Source: Crocinitomicaceae bacterium (GTDB taxonomy: Bacteria > Bacteroidota > Bacteroidia > Flavobacteriales_D > Crocinitomicaceae). From it: a DNA stretch of 43,299 nt. A model generated the notes under the pieces. That model ran no database searches, was not told the origin of the DNA, and saw only the letters and a program-made list of their open reading frames with translations. The translations under genes and the position numbers were made by a program. Numbering within the stretch: position 1 is the first letter of the stretch; each line of letters starts with the position of its first letter. The stretch is from positions 1 through 43,299 of the forward strand of contig JAKVAQ010000040.1 in assembly GCA_022447665.1 (NCBI GenBank), read 5' to 3'. Positions 22,415 to 32,187 of the stretch are shown here, one piece after another.

Positions 22415-22946
22415 TTTTTGTGATTTTCAGCTCAACTTCCTCCCCGTCTAAATTGATTTTTGATTTTTGAACATCTACTTTTTCTTCAAAATAGGTTGCT
22501 GCTCCTTTAATTAATCCAACTGCAAAGTCAATCATTTTCCTTTTAGATTGATAAATAAGTTCAAGTTGCGTGGAATCGACACTCTTAGCTTTAAATTTTG
22601 GTAATTCTGCATCAGGATATAATTTTAATACTTCCGGATGAATGTAATTATCAATTGTTTCTAGAAAACTGAACAGATCTTTCTTTTGCATAAATTGAGG
22701 ATAACTAGATGCGAGTATGTCAAAAAAATGCTCCCCATAAAATTCAAGTAAGTTGGGTATTCCAATGCCCGAAATTTCAGAAAGTTTACTTACCATAGCG
22801 AACATCTCACCATGATCATAGGTGCCTACTGCAGTATAAACCCCATCGGATTTAGTCTCAACTTCGTTAATTATTTGCTGTACGGTTTCTAGCCCGAATT
22901 TTTCTTCTACTAGGTCTAAAAACTCTGTGAATACAATCCCTTTCAT
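22407..22946 (-). CDS. H-NOX haem nitric oxide sensor
   Basis: This 179-residue protein is the usual length of stand-alone bacterial H-NOX. It starts MKGIVFTEFLDLVEEKFG, has the proximal haem ligand H103 (DNYIHPEV), the conserved proline at about 116 and the haem-propionate-binding YxSxR motif (Y132, S134, R136). At the place of the distal-pocket tyrosine of O2-binding H-NOX (Tyr140 in the Thermoanaerobacter protein) it has a phenylalanine (F141), which predicts selectivity for NO over O2. Its gene overlaps the activator gene upstream by 4 nt and the kinase gene downstream by 8 nt, so the three are translationally coupled. NO binding would change the activity of the hybrid kinase. Confidence 0.93.
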   Translation of the reverse strand: MKGIVFTEFLDLVEEKFGLETVQQIINEVETKSDGVYTAVGTYDHGEMFAMVSKLSEISGIGIPNLLEFYGEHFFDILASSYPQFMQKKDLFSFLETIDNYIHPEVLKLYPDAELPKFKAKSVDSTQLELIYQSKRKMIDFAVGLIKGAATYFEEKVDVQKSKINLDGEEVELKITKIG

Positions 22947-24286
22947 ATTTTTACTTCATTAGCGTTAATCATTCTGTAGATGGTAGATTTTCCAACACCC
23001 AGTTTTCCAGCGGCTTTAATTACATTCCCGTTGGCGTTATCAAGGTAATGCTGAACAATCTTACTCGTATATTCTTTTAAAGTCAATTCACCACTTTTTA
23101 TTTCAAACTCTAAATTAAGGCTGGTTTTGATTTGAAGATCTTCATCTATAATTTGCTCGTTTTCTGCCAGTACGCAGGCTAATTCAACTATAGCTTTTAA
23201 TTCTCGGACATTTCCTGGAAATGTATGATTCTTCAATTTTTCTTTGGCTGAATCGGAAAAACTTTTTCTCTCGAGATTATTTTCTTCACAGAATTTATCC
23301 TTAATCGCTTCTGCTATAAGTATGATATCATTACCTCTCTCTCTCAGTGGGGGAAGATGAATTTCTACACCATATAATCTAAAATAAAGGTCTTGACGAA
23401 ATGTTCTAGCACTTACTTCTTCAACTAGATTTTTGTTTGTAGCTGAAATTACGCGAATATCAAGTTTCTTTGATTTGTTTCCACCAACTTTCGTTACTTC
23501 TCTTTCTTGCAATACTCTCAACAGTTTTGCTTGTATGGGCAAGTCCAATTCTCCTATTTCATCTAAAAAAATTGTACCTCCATTTGCTTCTTCAAATTTG
23601 CCTATCCTTGTAGTTGAAGCTCCAGTAAATGCTCCTTTTTCATGACCAAATAATTCACTTTCAAGTAGCTCTGAGGGGATAGCGGCCACATTTACAGCTA
23701 CAAATGGCTTCTTGCTTCTTTCAGAGCTATAATGTATATGTTGGGCGAACACCTCTTTCCCCGTACCAGTTTCTCCAGTTAAGCAAACGTTTATACTTGA
23801 GTTTAGGGATTTTTGCACTAGTTTAAAAACACCTTGCATGCTTTTATGCTCGCCAAGTATGCTTTTAGGATTTGTATATTTTTCGCTGACTTTCTGCCTT
23901 AGCTCTTTTAGTTCCTTCTTAAGTGACTTGTTTTCTCTTATTTTATTTACAGCACTCCAAAGTCGCTCTTTTGTTTCGTTATCCTTTAAGATGTAATCAA
24001 ATGCTCCTTCGCGTAGAAGTCCAATTGCTGTTCCCACATCTTCTTGTCCAGAAATAACAATACATTCTGTTTCAGGCAATTCAGTTTTAGTTTTTTTTAA
24101 TAAAATATCGCCCGTATATTCTGGCAAAGAGTAATCTAGGCATACAATATCCGGCTTATGTTTGAAGTTTTTAATTAGTTCGGAACCGGCAGAAAAACAC
24201 TTAACCTCGTCATCAGGATTAAGTTCCAAATGATATTTGAGAAGTTCTTGATACCACTCGTCATCTTCGACAATGAAAATTAGCAT
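22943..24286 (-). CDS. NtrC-family sigma-54-dependent response regulator
   Basis: The 447-residue protein has a receiver (D51 in IVCLDYSLPE), an AAA+ domain with Walker A GETGTGKE (171-178), the sigma-54-contacting GAFTGA loop (218-223) and Walker B GTIFLDE (237-243), and a C-terminal Fis-type helix-turn-helix (GNVIKAAGKLGVGKSTIYRMI). It activates RpoN-dependent promoters when phosphorylated. It is the first gene of the NO-sensing operon. A palindrome in its own upstream region and similar ones before the EPS blocks are candidate binding sites. Family and motifs are certain; the regulon is inferred. Confidence 0.93.
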   Translation of the reverse strand: MLIFIVEDDEWYQELLKYHLELNPDDEVKCFSAGSELIKNFKHKPDIVCLDYSLPEYTGDILLKKTKTELPETECIVISGQEDVGTAIGLLREGAFDYILKDNETKERLWSAVNKIRENKSLKKELKELRQKVSEKYTNPKSILGEHKSMQGVFKLVQKSLNSSINVCLTGETGTGKEVFAQHIHYSSERSKKPFVAVNVAAIPSELLESELFGHEKGAFTGASTTRIGKFEEANGGTIFLDEIGELDLPIQAKLLRVLQEREVTKVGGNKSKKLDIRVISATNKNLVEEVSARTFRQDLYFRLYGVEIHLPPLRERGNDIILIAEAIKDKFCEENNLERKSFSDSAKEKLKNHTFPGNVRELKAIVELACVLAENEQIIDEDLQIKTSLNLEFEIKSGELTLKEYTSKIVQHYLDNANGNVIKAAGKLGVGKSTIYRMINANEVKI

Positions 24287-24350
24287 AAATTCCTATTTTG
24301 AAACAAAATAGCAAAAAAAATGAAGAAAAAGAATTGAAATAGCTAATATG

Positions 24351-24367
24351 TTTCCCAATATGAGAAA
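24351..24367 (-). promoter_or_regulatory. Palindromic candidate activator site upstream of the NO-sensing operon (site D)
   Basis: TTTCCC-AATAT-GAGAAA has the same arm and 5-nt spacer pattern as sites A and B, with one arm mismatch. It lies 65-81 nt upstream of the activator start at 24286. No clear -24 element follows, so autoregulation could be through a different promoter. The remaining bases to 24287 are A/T-rich without other signals. Confidence 0.4.
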
Positions 24368-24369
24368 GT

Positions 24370-24825
24370 TTACTTAAAATTGATACGACAATTTACCCAC
24401 TCTTCATCTAAATCAGCTTTGTATCCATTATAGAATTCAATTGCTGAGGTATTCCAATCGAGGACTTGCCAAGCAAATCTTCCTACCTTACGTTTTTTCG
24501 CCAAATCCAATAATTTATTAAAAATGGCCTTACCAACACCTTTGCCTCTATATTCTGGAAATACAGCAAAATCTTCAAGGTATAAACAAGGTCCTTTCCA
24601 AGTAGAATAATTGGTAAAAAATAACGCGAAACCTATGACCTTTCCACTTATTTCTGCAACGATACATTCAAACAAGGGTTTATCTCCGAAACCATCCTTT
24701 TTAAGATCTTCAACAGATATTTTGACCTGATCTTCCGCTTTTTCATAAATAGCAAGTTCAAGAATAAGATCATAAATACTTTGGCAATCGTCTATGGTCG
24801 CAAACCTAATTATGGGATCCGTCAT
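24370..24825 (-). CDS. GNAT-family N-acetyltransferase
   Basis: This 151-residue protein has a complete GNAT fold. Acetyl-CoA is bound by the V/YRGKGVGKAI loop (about 96-105, motif A), after the strands LYLEDFAVFPEYR. Motif B includes FAWQVLDWNTSAIEFYNGYKA, the pattern of the diamine/spermidine acetyltransferase-like subgroup. The acceptor substrate cannot be told from the sequence; amines or small molecules are plausible. The start overlaps the sprA stop by one base (TAATG), so it is translationally coupled to the sprA operon, although its function is not obviously related to secretion. Confidence 0.87.
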   Translation of the reverse strand: MTDPIIRFATIDDCQSIYDLILELAIYEKAEDQVKISVEDLKKDGFGDKPLFECIVAEISGKVIGFALFFTNYSTWKGPCLYLEDFAVFPEYRGKGVGKAIFNKLLDLAKKRKVGRFAWQVLDWNTSAIEFYNGYKADLDEEWVNCRINFK

Positions 24826-27800
24826 TATTGAGCAAGGTTAAATCTTAGCGCAATTCCTGTGGCGGTATTTGCAGTAGGGAAGGCATTTGATAACACCGGC
24901 GTGTTAGCAGTTCTATCGAAGTAATAGGCCACATTTAAGTTAGGTCCGAGGTTGTAGTCTACTCTAAACTTAAGTGAGTACATGTTTTGACCAGATGTAG
25001 GCTGGTTCGTGTTCTCGGCTATATTTCTTGTTACTGCAATATTTTGACGAATTGATAAGTCAAAGTTGAAGGTCAAGTCGCTCTCTGGAGTTTTACCCAT
25101 AAACTGGAAAGGCATTTTCACTTTAGTAAATTTATACCCTGTACCAATTACTACTTCGTTTCCTCTCATTTCAGTGATTTGGAAGTTTGAAGTATTTAAG
25201 GCTACCGCTCTGTCGCGCTTGTATTCGACCTTAGTAATTAAACCATTCTTACCTATTTTCCAAGTTGCGTTTAATCCTAAGAATGGAGCAAATTGTTCAC
25301 TTACTGTTACGTTTTGAATTTGCAACGGAGCAATTATGTTTCCGGAAGCATCTCGTTGTACAACCCCATTTTGATCTGTTGCAGCTAGGTTGTCTGAGAA
25401 ATTGGTAACAGACACACTTGATCTATAGGCATGTGTAATACTGAAATTACGCACGTACTTTTTCATGAATTTATATTTCGCTAAACCATCGTAACGGATA
25501 TCCCAATTAGGTAAAGGGATTGCTTTAAATACATCAAATCTACCTTTGTCCGTTCCTCTACCAGTATAGGCTGCTAAGAAAGATCCAATCAATACATCTT
25601 GTTGGTTTGCTCCATAACCATCATAATATCCATCAGGATTTTCTGTACTTCCGTTTTCTATACCTATTTGTTCCGATACGATTTGACGGTAAGAAAGCAT
25701 TTGGCTAAATACATCTGAAACATAAAGAGAATCCATTTTTTGGAATGATGTTCCCCAAGTTATAGTGGTAAAGTTGATAGAACCTGAATTGACATTGTTT
25801 TGCCCTTCCCAATAACCTAAGGAATCCATAATTAGCGGATGAGCTAAAGAATCGTTCCATCTGTAGAAAGTATTTAAGTTATTCGTAAACTTTCTGTCAG
25901 CAGTTAATCGAATCGTAACATCTTTAAATGGTTCAATGGTCCCCGAAACATTGATGTTTTGAGAATGTGAAACAACGTGCTGAATATTCAATCCTGGATA
26001 TTTTTCCAGCCAACCGTTGCCGGCAGCGTACGGCGCAAAACCTTGTTGTCCATCAATTCCCGTCCATTGTGTACTTGGCCTACCAAATAAATCATAATTC
26101 TGGAATCCTGATGCAAACTGCCAACCTGGTGCTCCAAAATTATCCATTCCAAACAATGAAGGTTCACCTGTAAACCCTGGCATTACCATACCATCGTTTT
26201 CAGTATAGTTAAAGGAAATATTACGCAAAGCCATTAGCATTCTAAGGGATGTTTTCACAATAGGATTAATTTCTTTGTCTTTATCCTTTTTACCCTTGTC
26301 TTTGTCTTTATCCTTGTCTTTGTCTTTCCCTTTTCCGTCTGTACCTTTATTAGAATTCACCCTTCCCCGTTGATTTCCACCTCTTCCGTTTCCGTTAATT
26401 TTTCTTAGGTAACCAACCTTATTATATAGTTTGACAAAATCAAATTGTCCATTAACAGTGAAGTTTCTGTTGTTCTGAATCTGATTTCCGATGAGCGGCT
26501 GCGCAATAGGAGCCCTCTGCCATTCATAACTTCCACGCAATTTAACGTTTGCAGTTATCCAATCGGTTAAAGGCAACCCATTGAAAGGAACTCTATACGT
26601 TATATTGAAATCGTGATTATATCGCATATTTTGTCCACCAAAAGGTGATGGTATCGTATCCGTATTCGTCCGAATGGAATCCCGTCCGTAAAAAGGGTCA
26701 AATGCAGCACGAACAACTTGTTTGAAGAAAGAATAATTGGTTTCTGCATTTGGTCCTGCATTTACATCCGAATTAATGATACCCTCAGGCTCTAGAATTA
26801 TTGAGTTATTAATTGCGGAGAAAGTAAACTTAAAGTTTTTAGTAAAATCATATTTTAAGTCATAGTTTCTAGTCCACATGAAATTCTTCAAGTAAGTTGG
26901 TAAGAATACAAAACTCGTGTCTAAAGCATTTCTGTTTTGACGCTCGTTATACATACGAGAAACATCATTGTTGAAACTAAATGATTTAGGTCCTAGATTA
27001 AAGTTGAAATCACGAATTAGTTTAAACCAATTTGATTTCTTAAGGAATCCAACATTCTTGAATGGTTGAATTAATAGCGGTTTATTAGAATAATTATAGA
27101 TTAGCCTACCGTTGTAGGTTTTAGTGATGTCGTATTTAGTGTTAATGTCTCTTCTGTACAACTCATTGTATGAATAAGTAGCGGTCCAGTTTTCAATATC
27201 CCAGAAGTGAACCTTTTTACCCGCAGGTCTTTCTCTACGAACATTGGTAAAGTTGTACGCTTTACGTATAGTTACATCCCGAGATAGCGCGGCTCGGGCT
27301 TCCCGTTCGGCCGGATCAAGTTTCCGAAGTTCAACATCAGGCGAGAGTAAGTCAAATTGGGGTTCAATAGCGGCCCATGAATATCCAAAATAGAACGGTA
27401 CTTGCAAATTGACTCTATTTCCTAAGAATTGCCCTAATTCCATGTTTGTAGAACCATCAAACCCCATTTGAGTATCACGTTGGCGTTCACTAACCTTTTT
27501 CTCAATACTTCCCCAGAATGGTGTTGAATAATTACCAGCTAGATTTACACTTGCAAAGTCGGCCATTTGAACGTTAACCCTACCCGTTGTTGCCCAACCA
27601 CCGCGTTGATCAAAATCGGTTAAACGTAGTTCGTTCGCCCAAACTTCAGCACATTTAGACATGCCATCCTCTGCATACATCCATGGGTGATTGGTGTCTT
27701 TACCAGGGTTTCTAACCCCAATCATAATCACCTTCATCCCTTGAAGGTTTGGATTACCTCTTACCTTGATTCGAGAAACCTTTCCAGTATTAGGATCCGT

Positions 27801-30800
27801 TATGTTTATAATGTATTCTTGCGTTGTAGCAAAGCCAGCTTTATCACGGTTAATCTTCATGTTTAATAAGGAGTCAAAAACAATCTCCATATTATTTGCT
27901 TCAGGCCAAATTAAGTCTGCATTAGCTTCTGTTCCCTGTGTACCCCATGCAGTCAATGTAAGTGGCATTTCAAACTCATAATAGTTCTCTTCAAAATCAG
28001 TACCCAGTCTAATGAACACAGTTAATTGATCGTCTTGCAAAGCAAATTCGTCGTTTCTTGCTTCCGCGTGAACAAACATTTTCAGCTTTCTATAAGAACG
28101 AATATCGAAGTTTACATTCTTAAATGTTGCTCGTGCATCGCCATCCTCCAATCCACATACTTCTAATGAAAGCGACTGCTCATTCAACTGTCGAGTATTC
28201 AATGAAGTTTGGTCTAGTTCACGAACAATTCCTGGAGGGATAACATAACCCACAGGATCTTTTTGTCCATTCTCTTCCAGGTTAACCGCGGCAATGTTGA
28301 ATTCTGTTGAATTAGGGTCTATGGTTACACCCTCACCCGGTTCGTTAATATCGTCTAAGTATCTTCTCCATTCTCCACGTATTAACTCCAAACGAGCAAA
28401 TCGCAGAAGTACAGGATGGTCAAAATTCGTAACGAACATTCGCATAAATCGAATAGACCTGAAATCAGGAATGTTGTTAACGTTAGATTCAAACTGCTCA
28501 ATCGGAATTTTGAACTGATACCATGTTTCGAATTCATTTCCTGGGCCATCTCCATCTTTATCTACTTCTTGAGAGTTAACAATGAAGTTTTGTCCAACAA
28601 CCATACTTCCTGGATCAATCTCTACATGATACTGGAAATAGCTTTCGGTTTCTGATAGGTTGTTGTCTTGGTTAAGGTCTTCTAGATCGGGAACTGTGGT
28701 TGACTGTGTAGGATAGCCAGCTGCATTCATAGTGTCTGCCATCTCTGCTGTTGGCGAGTTACCTTCGGTACCATTAAAATATTTATACCGCCTTACAATA
28801 TCATATTCGGCTATATCATAATCGTCATCCAAGTAATAATTATAACTATCGGATGACGGGTCGTTTATTAAGTCTGCTTTAGCCGAGTCCGTGAGTCCAC
28901 TGGCGTTCACCCATGCAATAAAGTCCGCGAAATGTAATCGTTCGGCCTCATTACTCAACCCATCTAATCCAACATCTTGGTATTGACGAGAGGTTGTATT
29001 ATTGTCAAAGGCATTTACAATTACCTGTTGGTTTGAAACTGCTGACCATGCCGTTGTATCATAGTCGTTCGGATCAAATGTTAAACTTGGCGGTAGACCA
29101 TTTTCGAAACTTCTTCGTGAATCAGGTAAGATATCCTCAGATATGTTTCCTAGGTTAAAATAAAGATCACCGCCACCCATATTCACAGCACCAGAATCTG
29201 TTGCGTCATCGTTAAATGGATCAAGCATCCAGAACTGAATGAACTGTATGTTTGCTGTTTCAAAATTGGTGGTTGTTAAACTTCGCATTACTCCTGCCCA
29301 ACGGTCTTCTGGATTGGTAAACGTACCGTCAGTATTCATGTTGGTTTCGTCAGTGTCGTAGTTGTAAGGACCCCTTTCGGCAGGGTAGTAGGCTAAGTCA
29401 AGAATAGGTAGGTTGTTTAAGGTACCAACCGGTTGCTGGAACTGCGGGAATAACTGAGTTTGAGTCAGCGGATGCATTAATGAATTGGTAAGAATATCAG
29501 GATCGTTTCGAATATGATCTGGAGTTATTGATGAATTTTGGAAGAATGTTGTAGGATCAATAATATACCACGCAATGTGGGCACGATTATAACCAGGAGT
29601 TAGGCCTACTTTATCACTTGCCTCTGGGAATAAGGTCGGCTGTCCTTGAGGGGTTGAAGCTAATTTCCAAGACCCAAAATTCTTTATGTCGATGGCAGAT
29701 TGAGAGCCTTCAAAGCCATCAATATAGGAAATCCCTTCCTTTGAAATAGCGCGTTGTGTACCCGGAATTAAGTAGGCAAATTCACCATATGCATTAATAC
29801 TTGATTTCGCCTTTGTACTTAAGACTGGCAGGAAATCTACGGCTTTTGTTAACCATGGTAATTCGGTTCGGTAGCTAATATCTGTTCCAATAACCGTGTT
29901 ACTAACGGGTTCATCTCCAATATTTACTTTTTGGGTTAGTGGTTTTTCGGTGAGATTCATAATCGTGGCGCCCCAATTGAAATCCTTATTGAACTCATAA
30001 TTAAAGTGAGCACCTACGAGTGATTTTTGATCGAATCCAAATAGAGAGTTATTCTCCATTTGCACCTTAATTGGGGTTCCTGATTCTAGAATACCCTGGT
30101 TCAAAATACGAACTCTACCTAGGTTGTAATCAACGGTATAGTCCACTCCTTCGGTAAGTTTAACTCCTCCTGCTAGAACGGTCACAGAACCTTCAGGAAC
30201 GTTCAGTGCGTTTAATGAAATTTCAGAACTGACCGATGATTTATAAGAACCTTTTATTCTAAATCGATTTTTTGCTGGAATCTGCTGTGCTGCAATTTTG
30301 GTCGAATCATACAATTCGAAATAAACAATTTGATCGATCTGTGTAGGAGCCAAGGCACTTTCATTTTCAAGTTTTTCTCTCAAGGTTTTTCCAAAAGGTT
30401 CAATGGTTGTAAAATAGACTCGTCCCGTTCTGGCGTCAATCGTACCTCCATTGGTGGCTCGGTTCCCTTCATAGGTAATTGGTACAAAGTCGAAACGCCC
30501 ATCGGCAGATAGCTCTTGATTCAAGTTTAGTCGGTCTAAATCTAATTGTTGCATTAACATCACTCCATTTACACCGTCATAAGGCAGGTAGTTAATGTCA
30601 ACACTCGTTTGAGGGTTATTGTACCATAAGTCTAGAATGAAATCTGCCTGACCTACTTGGTATGCTCCAAGTGAGTAAATGTTTTTCATCATTAAGTCCC
30701 ATAACTTACTGTTTGGGTTAACAATAGTAGGCTTCAACATTTTTAGGATTAAAGCACTTTTCGAGCCTTCTTCAACTGGAACATCATTCGAAAATTCTCC

Positions 30801-32183
30801 TACTTGATACGTTCTTCCTCTATACGTAAACTGGTAAGCTACGCCTAGAACTTCATCCTGATTTAGAGGTGATTTTAGTGAGATAAATCCTAATTGACCA
30901 TTATAAGTAAATTCTTGTTCCGTTAAACGACGTGCATTTTCTACCTTTTCATAGTGAATGGATTGTTCAAAGGGACCAGGTGCTCCAACAAGTGTAGATA
31001 GATAGGCTACAGAATTTGAAAATTCTCTAACATCATTCGTAGCCGTAACAGTTTCGTAAAGTTCGTTAGAGCCATTGTCAGGAAGCTGGCTGGTAAAATT
31101 CATTAAGTTACCTTCACAGTATTCTGGGCGGGTTTCTCCCAAATCCGAAAATGCCACGACGTTTCTGGTATCTTCTACCTTATTAATACGGTTTGTTACC
31201 CAGACTTCAATTTTTGTAATGTTTACCTCTGAACTAACAATAGGCATAGTTTGCATGGCAGTATCGTAGTGCTCACGATGGTAGAAGTTTAGAAAATAAT
31301 GGCGATTCGCTTCGTAATTATCAGCCTTTACTTCATAGTCTTGTACTTGAGCTCCTCCAGATACATTAATTTCTTGTCGTTTACCTTTTTGTTGAGAAAG
31401 AAGTGTGTTTACTGTTAGTCTTCCAAACTTTAAATCAGTTCTGATACCAAATAATGACTGAGAACCTTGAATTAGTGTAGTGTTCAGTGGTAAAGCAACG
31501 TTACCCGCTTCGATTTTTTGTATTATTTCGTCCTCGTATCCTGTGTATTCAATCTTTACCTGGTTCTGGAAATTAAAGGTCGCTTCAGTGTTTTGTGCGA
31601 TAGTCAGCTTTAACTTGTCCCCAATTTGACCAACCATGTTTAATTGTATCTTTTGGTTAAAGTCAAACGTTGTGACTCTTCTTTGACGCACCGGAAGAAC
31701 GGGATTATCGTAACGTGAAATGTTTACTCCAAAAGAAAGTTCAGCAGAACCTTGAGGACGGATATTGATTTCATCACCACCAAAAACAATGTCAAATTTT
31801 TCATCTTTAATTTTGAGCGGCGGAATTAGGTTTCCGCGTTGTTGTTCAGTTTCAGAATCAATTTTTTCTTTGAAATAATCCGTCTCAGCTTTTCGACGTT
31901 GGTACTCCATGTACTCTTCTAGAGTCATTGAAGTTGGATTACGGTAATACATTCCGCCAATAGTCTGGTAAATCTCATAATTTCCAGTCGCTGGATTGTA
32001 GCGAATTTCAGTTTGAATGTTTGAAGGATCTTCTAAATTTATCTGCGAGTTCTTCTGATCCGTATAATCGTAATAATCATAAATAGGGAAAGGCAGATTC
32101 ACCTTACCGGTATCATCGGAATCTTGGGCATATAGGAGAGACCCACAAAGTAGTGCAGCTAACAGTAGGCTATATTTTAACAC
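24825..32183 (-). CDS. sprA: Cell surface protein SprA, type IX secretion system translocon
   Basis: The 2452-residue outer-membrane beta-barrel protein has a signal peptide cut after AYAQ-like residues (MLKYSLLLAALLCGSLLYAQ). Length and content match SprA/Sov. Recognisable parts are the N-terminal FDIVFGGDEINIRPQGSAELSFG region, the long central SprA repeats with SYIDGFEGSQSAIDI, and a C-terminal Asn/Tyr-rich barrel ending in alternate aromatic strands (NVAYYFDRTANTP...ALRFNLAQ). SprA forms the giant pore through which T9SS cargo leaves the cell. The window encodes matching cargo with type A sorting domains at 35889 and 36800. An unusual Lys-Asp tract lies near residue 1960. It starts four bases after ruvA. 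Confidence 0.95.
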   Translation of the reverse strand: MLKYSLLLAALLCGSLLYAQDSDDTGKVNLPFPIYDYYDYTDQKNSQINLEDPSNIQTEIRYNPATGNYEIYQTIGGMYYRNPTSMTLEEYMEYQRRKAETDYFKEKIDSETEQQRGNLIPPLKIKDEKFDIVFGGDEINIRPQGSAELSFGVNISRYDNPVLPVRQRRVTTFDFNQKIQLNMVGQIGDKLKLTIAQNTEATFNFQNQVKIEYTGYEDEIIQKIEAGNVALPLNTTLIQGSQSLFGIRTDLKFGRLTVNTLLSQQKGKRQEINVSGGAQVQDYEVKADNYEANRHYFLNFYHREHYDTAMQTMPIVSSEVNITKIEVWVTNRINKVEDTRNVVAFSDLGETRPEYCEGNLMNFTSQLPDNGSNELYETVTATNDVREFSNSVAYLSTLVGAPGPFEQSIHYEKVENARRLTEQEFTYNGQLGFISLKSPLNQDEVLGVAYQFTYRGRTYQVGEFSNDVPVEEGSKSALILKMLKPTIVNPNSKLWDLMMKNIYSLGAYQVGQADFILDLWYNNPQTSVDINYLPYDGVNGVMLMQQLDLDRLNLNQELSADGRFDFVPITYEGNRATNGGTIDARTGRVYFTTIEPFGKTLREKLENESALAPTQIDQIVYFELYDSTKIAAQQIPAKNRFRIKGSYKSSVSSEISLNALNVPEGSVTVLAGGVKLTEGVDYTVDYNLGRVRILNQGILESGTPIKVQMENNSLFGFDQKSLVGAHFNYEFNKDFNWGATIMNLTEKPLTQKVNIGDEPVSNTVIGTDISYRTELPWLTKAVDFLPVLSTKAKSSINAYGEFAYLIPGTQRAISKEGISYIDGFEGSQSAIDIKNFGSWKLASTPQGQPTLFPEASDKVGLTPGYNRAHIAWYIIDPTTFFQNSSITPDHIRNDPDILTNSLMHPLTQTQLFPQFQQPVGTLNNLPILDLAYYPAERGPYNYDTDETNMNTDGTFTNPEDRWAGVMRSLTTTNFETANIQFIQFWMLDPFNDDATDSGAVNMGGGDLYFNLGNISEDILPDSRRSFENGLPPSLTFDPNDYDTTAWSAVSNQQVIVNAFDNNTTSRQYQDVGLDGLSNEAERLHFADFIAWVNASGLTDSAKADLINDPSSDSYNYYLDDDYDIAEYDIVRRYKYFNGTEGNSPTAEMADTMNAAGYPTQSTTVPDLEDLNQDNNLSETESYFQYHVEIDPGSMVVGQNFIVNSQEVDKDGDGPGNEFETWYQFKIPIEQFESNVNNIPDFRSIRFMRMFVTNFDHPVLLRFARLELIRGEWRRYLDDINEPGEGVTIDPNSTEFNIAAVNLEENGQKDPVGYVIPPGIVRELDQTSLNTRQLNEQSLSLEVCGLEDGDARATFKNVNFDIRSYRKLKMFVHAEARNDEFALQDDQLTVFIRLGTDFEENYYEFEMPLTLTAWGTQGTEANADLIWPEANNMEIVFDSLLNMKINRDKAGFATTQEYIINITDPNTGKVSRIKVRGNPNLQGMKVIMIGVRNPGKDTNHPWMYAEDGMSKCAEVWANELRLTDFDQRGGWATTGRVNVQMADFASVNLAGNYSTPFWGSIEKKVSERQRDTQMGFDGSTNMELGQFLGNRVNLQVPFYFGYSWAAIEPQFDLLSPDVELRKLDPAEREARAALSRDVTIRKAYNFTNVRRERPAGKKVHFWDIENWTATYSYNELYRRDINTKYDITKTYNGRLIYNYSNKPLLIQPFKNVGFLKKSNWFKLIRDFNFNLGPKSFSFNNDVSRMYNERQNRNALDTSFVFLPTYLKNFMWTRNYDLKYDFTKNFKFTFSAINNSIILEPEGIINSDVNAGPNAETNYSFFKQVVRAAFDPFYGRDSIRTNTDTIPSPFGGQNMRYNHDFNITYRVPFNGLPLTDWITANVKLRGSYEWQRAPIAQPLIGNQIQNNRNFTVNGQFDFVKLYNKVGYLRKINGNGRGGNQRGRVNSNKGTDGKGKDKDKDKDKDKGKKDKDKEINPIVKTSLRMLMALRNISFNYTENDGMVMPGFTGEPSLFGMDNFGAPGWQFASGFQNYDLFGRPSTQWTGIDGQQGFAPYAAGNGWLEKYPGLNIQHVVSHSQNINVSGTIEPFKDVTIRLTADRKFTNNLNTFYRWNDSLAHPLIMDSLGYWEGQNNVNSGSINFTTITWGTSFQKMDSLYVSDVFSQMLSYRQIVSEQIGIENGSTENPDGYYDGYGANQQDVLIGSFLAAYTGRGTDKGRFDVFKAIPLPNWDIRYDGLAKYKFMKKYVRNFSITHAYRSSVSVTNFSDNLAATDQNGVVQRDASGNIIAPLQIQNVTVSEQFAPFLGLNATWKIGKNGLITKVEYKRDRAVALNTSNFQITEMRGNEVVIGTGYKFTKVKMPFQFMGKTPESDLTFNFDLSIRQNIAVTRNIAENTNQPTSGQNMYSLKFRVDYNLGPNLNVAYYFDRTANTPVLSNAFPTANTATGIALRFNLAQ
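26272..26336 (-). repeat. KD-repeat microsatellite within sprA
   Basis: A run of AAA/G-GAC/T codons encodes KDKDKDKDKDKGKKDKDKE, flanked by a Gly/Arg/Asn-rich stretch. The DNA is a degenerate 6-bp repeat (AAAGAC/AAGGAT) and could expand or contract by slippage without breaking the frame in whole units. Confidence 0.8.
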
Positions 32184-32187
32184 GCTC

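Noticed and set aside
25000-32000. Several plus-strand open frames of 60-83 codons inside sprA
   Set aside because: They lie opposite an intact 2452-residue gene with a continuous family match and have no start signals; they are shadows.
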